Shown here: positions 7,722-9,946 of the stretch, piece by piece
How the letters are laid out: the number at the start of each line of letters is the position of its first letter
Numbering within the stretch: the stretch's first letter is position 1
Assembly (NCBI GenBank): GCA_947253195.1
Contig: CAMXXM010000032.1
Coordinates: forward strand, 1-9,946
DNA length: 9,946 bases
Source: an uncultured Porphyromonas sp.
Lineage (GTDB): Bacteria; Bacteroidota; Bacteroidia; Bacteroidales; Porphyromonadaceae
Direction: 5' to 3'
The notes under the pieces: model-generated
Seen by the model: only the letters and a program-made list of their open reading frames with translations
The model's database searches: none
Told to the model about the DNA's origin: nothing
Translations under genes and position numbers: made by a program

Positions 7722-7792
7722 ATGTAAATGTATAATTAGCTTTCGGAGTCGTGTATATCTACTTTCACAACGCAAATATATATGTAAATGTA
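7720..7792. repeat. 13-bp direct repeat, 60 bp apart, at the XRE promoter and start
   Basis: ATATGTAAATGTA occurs identically at 7720-7732 and 7780-7792. The first copy overlaps the XRE start codon; the second sits directly upstream of the -7 box on the minus strand. A smaller inverted repeat, ATATCTAC (7755-7762) and GTAGATAT (7790-7797), lies between and within them. This suits an autoregulatory site, but AT-rich sequence makes chance repeats more likely. Confidence 0.5.
7773..7780 (-). promoter_or_regulatory. Candidate -7 box for the XRE gene
   Basis: Reads TATATTTG on the minus strand, matching TAnnTTTG; the leader would be about 45 nt. No convincing -33 TTG lies upstream; instead the palindrome at 7802-7817 occupies that zone. 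Confidence 0.45.
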
Positions 7793-7801
7793 GATATAAT
7801 C

Positions 7802-7817
7802 CCACTTGTACAGGTGG
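7802..7817. repeat. 16-bp imperfect palindrome, possible operator
   Basis: CCACTTGTACAGGTGG is symmetric except for one position pair, with TGTACA at its centre. It is centred about 30 bp upstream of the XRE -7 box, where a repressor or activator could act. Which protein binds is unknown. Confidence 0.45.
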
Positions 7818-8225
7818 ATTAACTATCACGAGCATCAATGCGTGTGTGTGGCCACTTAGAATAGTGTCAATGTTTATAGCATTAAATTAATGGTTTTCAA
7901 CACTCTACAATTCATGAAAACGTGCCATACGGTCACTGTGATGTCCGCGCAGTTCGCAAAGGCTAAATTAATTCTAAATATTCACATGTAATTTAATGGT
8001 AATCATAGTTATATGTCATCATAATACGCGATCTTTACTTGTAGATGTCAGAGGCTTGACTGTTCCACGGCTATATGGATTCAATTTCCAAATGTAGATA
8101 GCTGTCAGGATTGGCCATTTATATGTATGTACCCTGTGGTCTGTGTATATGTATATATCGGTTTACTTGTGTGGATATTCGAGGAATCTCCAAGGCGGGA
8201 GTGTGGGGAGGTAAGGTAATAATCG

Positions 8226-8233
8226 TAAATTTG
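8226..8233 (+). promoter_or_regulatory. Candidate -7 box for pyrK-pyrD
   Basis: TAAATTTG matches the Bacteroidota TAnnTTTG box. Transcription would begin near 8240, leaving a leader of about 60 nt before the chosen pyrK start. No clear -33 TTG is present. If right, it rules out the far-upstream TTG at 8251 as a comfortable start. Confidence 0.5.
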
Positions 8234-8298
8234 GGAGTACGAGATGAACCTTGAATAGAGATCACAGGAGACGAGTGGGGGGAGAGATTGTGAAATAT

Positions 8299-9069
8299 AT
8301 GCGACAGATGAAAGACCTTAGTATGTCTGTGTGCGACATACGACACTTCAGCGATACGCTCTATGGCATACGCCTGGAGCCTATCGACAGGGCAGTGAAG
8401 GTGCCTCCCTATGCCCCAGGACAATTCGTCCAGCTACGGATCCATGCACCGGAGGTGCTGCTGAGACGCCCTATCTCTATCTACGGAGGGAGTGTGGATC
8501 ACTTGGACCTACTGATCCAAGTGGCCGGTAAAGCGACACGCTACTTGAGAGACGCCCCCATAGGGACGAGCGTGGAGGTGCTGGGACCCCTCGGGAACCA
8601 CTTCAGCGCTCCTATCGGAGAGAGTCCTCTATTGGTAGGCGGCGGAGTGGGCATTGCACCCCTCCTGACGATGGGTCGCCACCTACTCAGCCAAGGATAC
8701 GAGCCGACTTTTCTCCTCGGAGCTCGCACTGACAGCGCCTTTCCCGATCTTACCCCCTTTGAGGAAGTGGGCGAGCTTCTCATCACTACTGAGGATGGGA
8801 GCCTCGGCGAGCAGGGCTTCGTGACCGAGCACACTGTCTGGGGCAAGAGGACGTGCTCTGATATATACTGCTGTGGTCCCACCCCGATGATGAAGGCGGT
8901 TGCAGAGATTGCCCGTAGGACTAAGATCCGGTGCGAAGTGTCCCTGGAGAATATGATGGCCTGCGGCATCGGGATCTGTCTCTGCTGCGTAGAGCCAACG
9001 GTGCGAGGTAATGTGTGCGTCTGTACGGAGGGACCTGTGTTTAATATCGAGGATCTATTGTGGCAATGA
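8299..9069 (+). CDS. pyrK: Dihydroorotate dehydrogenase electron transfer subunit PyrK
   Basis: FAD and [2Fe-2S] subunit that passes electrons from PyrD to NAD+ in class 1B dihydroorotate dehydrogenase, pyrimidine synthesis, cytoplasm. The 256-residue protein has a ferredoxin-reductase fold: FAD-binding RRPISIY (56-62), NAD-binding GGGVGIAPL (114-122), CCGPTPMM (191-198), and the cluster region with Cys222, Cys227, Cys230 and Cys242 (CxxxxCxxC, then CTEGPVF). Cys229 and Cys240 are extra nearby cysteines. The start is uncertain: ATGs at 8299, 8308 and 8323 are in frame, as are GTG 8290 and TTG 8251. I prefer 8299, as MRQMKDLSMSV gives the usual family length; a purine-rich stretch (GGGGGGAGAG, 8277-8286) lies just upstream. 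It overlaps pyrD by ATGA. Confidence 0.93.
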   Translation: MRQMKDLSMSVCDIRHFSDTLYGIRLEPIDRAVKVPPYAPGQFVQLRIHAPEVLLRRPISIYGGSVDHLDLLIQVAGKATRYLRDAPIGTSVEVLGPLGNHFSAPIGESPLLVGGGVGIAPLLTMGRHLLSQGYEPTFLLGARTDSAFPDLTPFEEVGELLITTEDGSLGEQGFVTEHTVWGKRTCSDIYCCGPTPMMKAVAEIARRTKIRCEVSLENMMACGIGICLCCVEPTVRGNVCVCTEGPVFNIEDLLWQ

Positions 9070-9912
9070 AGCAGATGAACGACTTAACGACTAAGATAGG
9101 CAGTCTCGTGCTGAAAAACCCTGTCACTACGGCCTCCGGAACCTTTGGCGATGGTGTGCTGATGAATCAGGTGTACGATGTCTCTCAGCTGGGTGGGATC
9201 TTTGCAAAAGCGGTGACGCTGGAGCCTCGTCAGGGAAATCCAAAGCCGCGTATGGCGGAGACCCCATCGGGGATGATCAATGCTGTCGGGCTGCAAAATA
9301 AGGGGCTTGACTACTGGATTGATCACATCTATCCCGAGGCCAATCAGCTGGGCACAGAGATCATTCCTAATGTGAGCGGCTCCACGATAGCCTCCTACGT
9401 GCAGGTGGCAGAGGCTCTCAATGACCTCGATCTGGTACATGCGATTGAGCTGAATATCTCCTGCCCCAACGTGAGGGATGGGGGTATGCTCTACGGAGTC
9501 TCATGCGAGGGCACGGCCGAGATCGTAAAGGCAGTGCGGAGGGTCTTCGATAAGACGCTCATCGTCAAGCTTACGCCCAATGTGACCAGCATCACCGACA
9601 TTGCTCAGGCTGCTGTAGACGAGGGCGCTGATGCACTATCGCTGATCAATACCATTATGGCTATGGCAGTCGATGCGGAGCATAGGAGACCAAAGATCTC
9701 CACCATCACCGGTGGTCTCTCTGGTCCTGCAGTCAAGCCTGTGGCACTAAGGATGGTATGGCAGGTGTCTCAGGTCGTCGATGTGCCGCTGATAGGTATT
9801 GGTGGGATCTGCGACTGGAGGGATGCGATCGAGTTCATCCTTTGTGGTGCCTCGGCAGTTCAGATCGGCACGCAGAATTTTGTCGATCCTCTGGCTCCTC
9901 TCGGTGTGATAG
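9066..9912 (+). CDS. pyrD: Dihydroorotate dehydrogenase PyrD, class 1B, 3'-truncated
   Basis: FMN subunit that oxidises dihydroorotate to orotate and hands electrons to PyrK. 282 whole codons are present. Visible family features are NPVTTASGTFG (18-28), Lys48 (FAKAVT), the substrate loop NAVGLQNKG (72-80), the catalytic base Cys133 in NISCPNV, GGMLYG, KLTPNV, GIGGI and GTQNF. The class 1B type follows from Cys, not Ser, as the base and from the pyrK partner. ATG 9066 overlaps the pyrK stop by 4 bp, a translational coupling arrangement. The reading is cut at 9912 by the adapter: roughly 20 C-terminal residues are missing compared with the family's usual length of about 300-310. The residues that would follow in frame (VSYTHLRAHE) are translated adapter. 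Confidence 0.95.
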
Positions 9913-9946
9913 CTGTCTCTTATACACATCTCCGAGCCCACGAGAC
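9913..9946 (-). other. Nextera Read 2 adapter (reverse complement), not genomic
   Basis: The last 34 bases match the reverse complement of the Nextera Read 2 transposase adapter exactly: Tn5 mosaic end at 9913-9931, then CCGAGCCCACGAGAC with one shared base. With the Read 1 adapter at the other end, the window has the layout of one tagmented fragment. The adapter opens a false minus-strand frame beginning MGSEMCIRDS at 9941. Confidence 0.97.

Larger units (their letters stand above)
7722..8298. other. AT-rich divergent spacer between the XRE gene and pyrK
   Basis: 577 bp without a credible gene on either strand. It is clearly richer in A+T than the genes around it. It holds a promoter-like box for each side, a 13-bp direct repeat, a 16-bp imperfect palindrome and several short repeated words: AAATGTAGATA at 7786 and 8090, TTTACTTGT at 8034 and 8162, and TATATGTAT at 8120 and 8146. 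Between about 7840 and 8110 I see only AT-rich sequence, with no tRNA, hairpin terminator or protein. Confidence 0.7.

Noticed and set aside
7722..7838. 39-residue N-terminal extension of the XRE protein
   Set aside because: It covers the promoter-like box and repeats and is AT-rich, non-domain sequence; the HTH begins right after ATG 7721.
7933..7941. Short palindrome TCACTGTGA, resembling half-sites of a CRP-type operator
   Set aside because: The 9-bp odd-centred palindrome lacks the spacing of a CRP site and is short enough to be chance.
8056..8077. TTGACT followed by TATATG, resembling a sigma-70 promoter
   Set aside because: The gap is about 10 bp instead of about 17, and Bacteroidota use a different consensus.
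8541..8969. Minus-strand open frame opposite pyrK (142 codons)
   Set aside because: Antisense shadow of a well-conserved gene, without motifs or a promoter.
9747..9941. Minus-strand small protein beginning MGSEMCIRDS
   Set aside because: Its start codon and first residues come from the Read 2 adapter, and the rest is antisense to pyrD.
1..9946. Search by eye for CRISPR repeats, insertion sequence ends, tRNA genes and defence or toxin-antitoxin pairs
   Set aside because: No regularly spaced repeats, transposase, integrase, tRNA fold or such gene pair was seen; the Tn5 mosaic ends are library adapters, not a mobile element.

Overview
The window is a piece of a Bacteroidota chromosome, most likely Porphyromonas or a close relative. 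The pointers are a DPP5-type S9 dipeptidyl peptidase whose catalytic spacing matches the Porphyromonas gingivalis enzyme, start codons without Shine-Dalgarno sequences, TAnnTTTG-type promoter boxes, and G+C-moderate genes with AT-rich spacers. Genus is an inference from recalled families, not from a search. Both ends are Illumina Nextera (Tn5 tagmentation) adapter sequence, not genome: bases 9-41 are the Read 1 adapter (1-8 may be a sample index) and 9913-9946 are the reverse complement of the Read 2 adapter. The biological insert is 42-9912 (9871 bp), and the first and last genes are cut by the adapters.

Layout. (a) 42-1564, plus strand: C-terminal three quarters of a DPP5-like peptidase. 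(b) 1584-1620: a strong hairpin terminator between converging genes. (c) 7006 down to 1624, minus strand: six closely packed genes, read in the order fabH, era, der, a TetR regulator, fabG, and an RluA-family pseudouridine synthase. Gaps are 9, 44, 6, 13 and 4 nt, so this looks like one operon. (d) 7721-7239, minus strand: a small XRE-type DNA-binding protein just upstream of fabH, separated by 232 bp of non-coding DNA with a promoter-like box flanked by a near-identical 14-mer pair. (e) 7722-8298: a 577-bp AT-rich divergent spacer with short repeats, a palindrome and promoter-like boxes. (f) 8299-9912, plus strand: pyrK and pyrD overlapping by ATGA, the two subunits of the NAD-dependent class 1B dihydroorotate dehydrogenase; pyrD is cut before its end.

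How the genes fit together. The minus-strand operon joins the initiating and the first reductive step of type II fatty acid synthesis (FabH, FabG) with two ribosome-assembly GTPases (Era, Der) and an RNA-modifying enzyme, with a TetR regulator inside it. A link between lipid synthesis and ribosome assembly is a reasonable inference. pyrK-pyrD makes orotate in pyrimidine synthesis. I see no CRISPR array, insertion sequence, phage gene, toxin-antitoxin pair, defence island, tRNA or rRNA. The content is mainly core metabolism; the open questions are regulatory (the TetR and XRE genes, repeated motifs at promoters) and technical (adapter ends).
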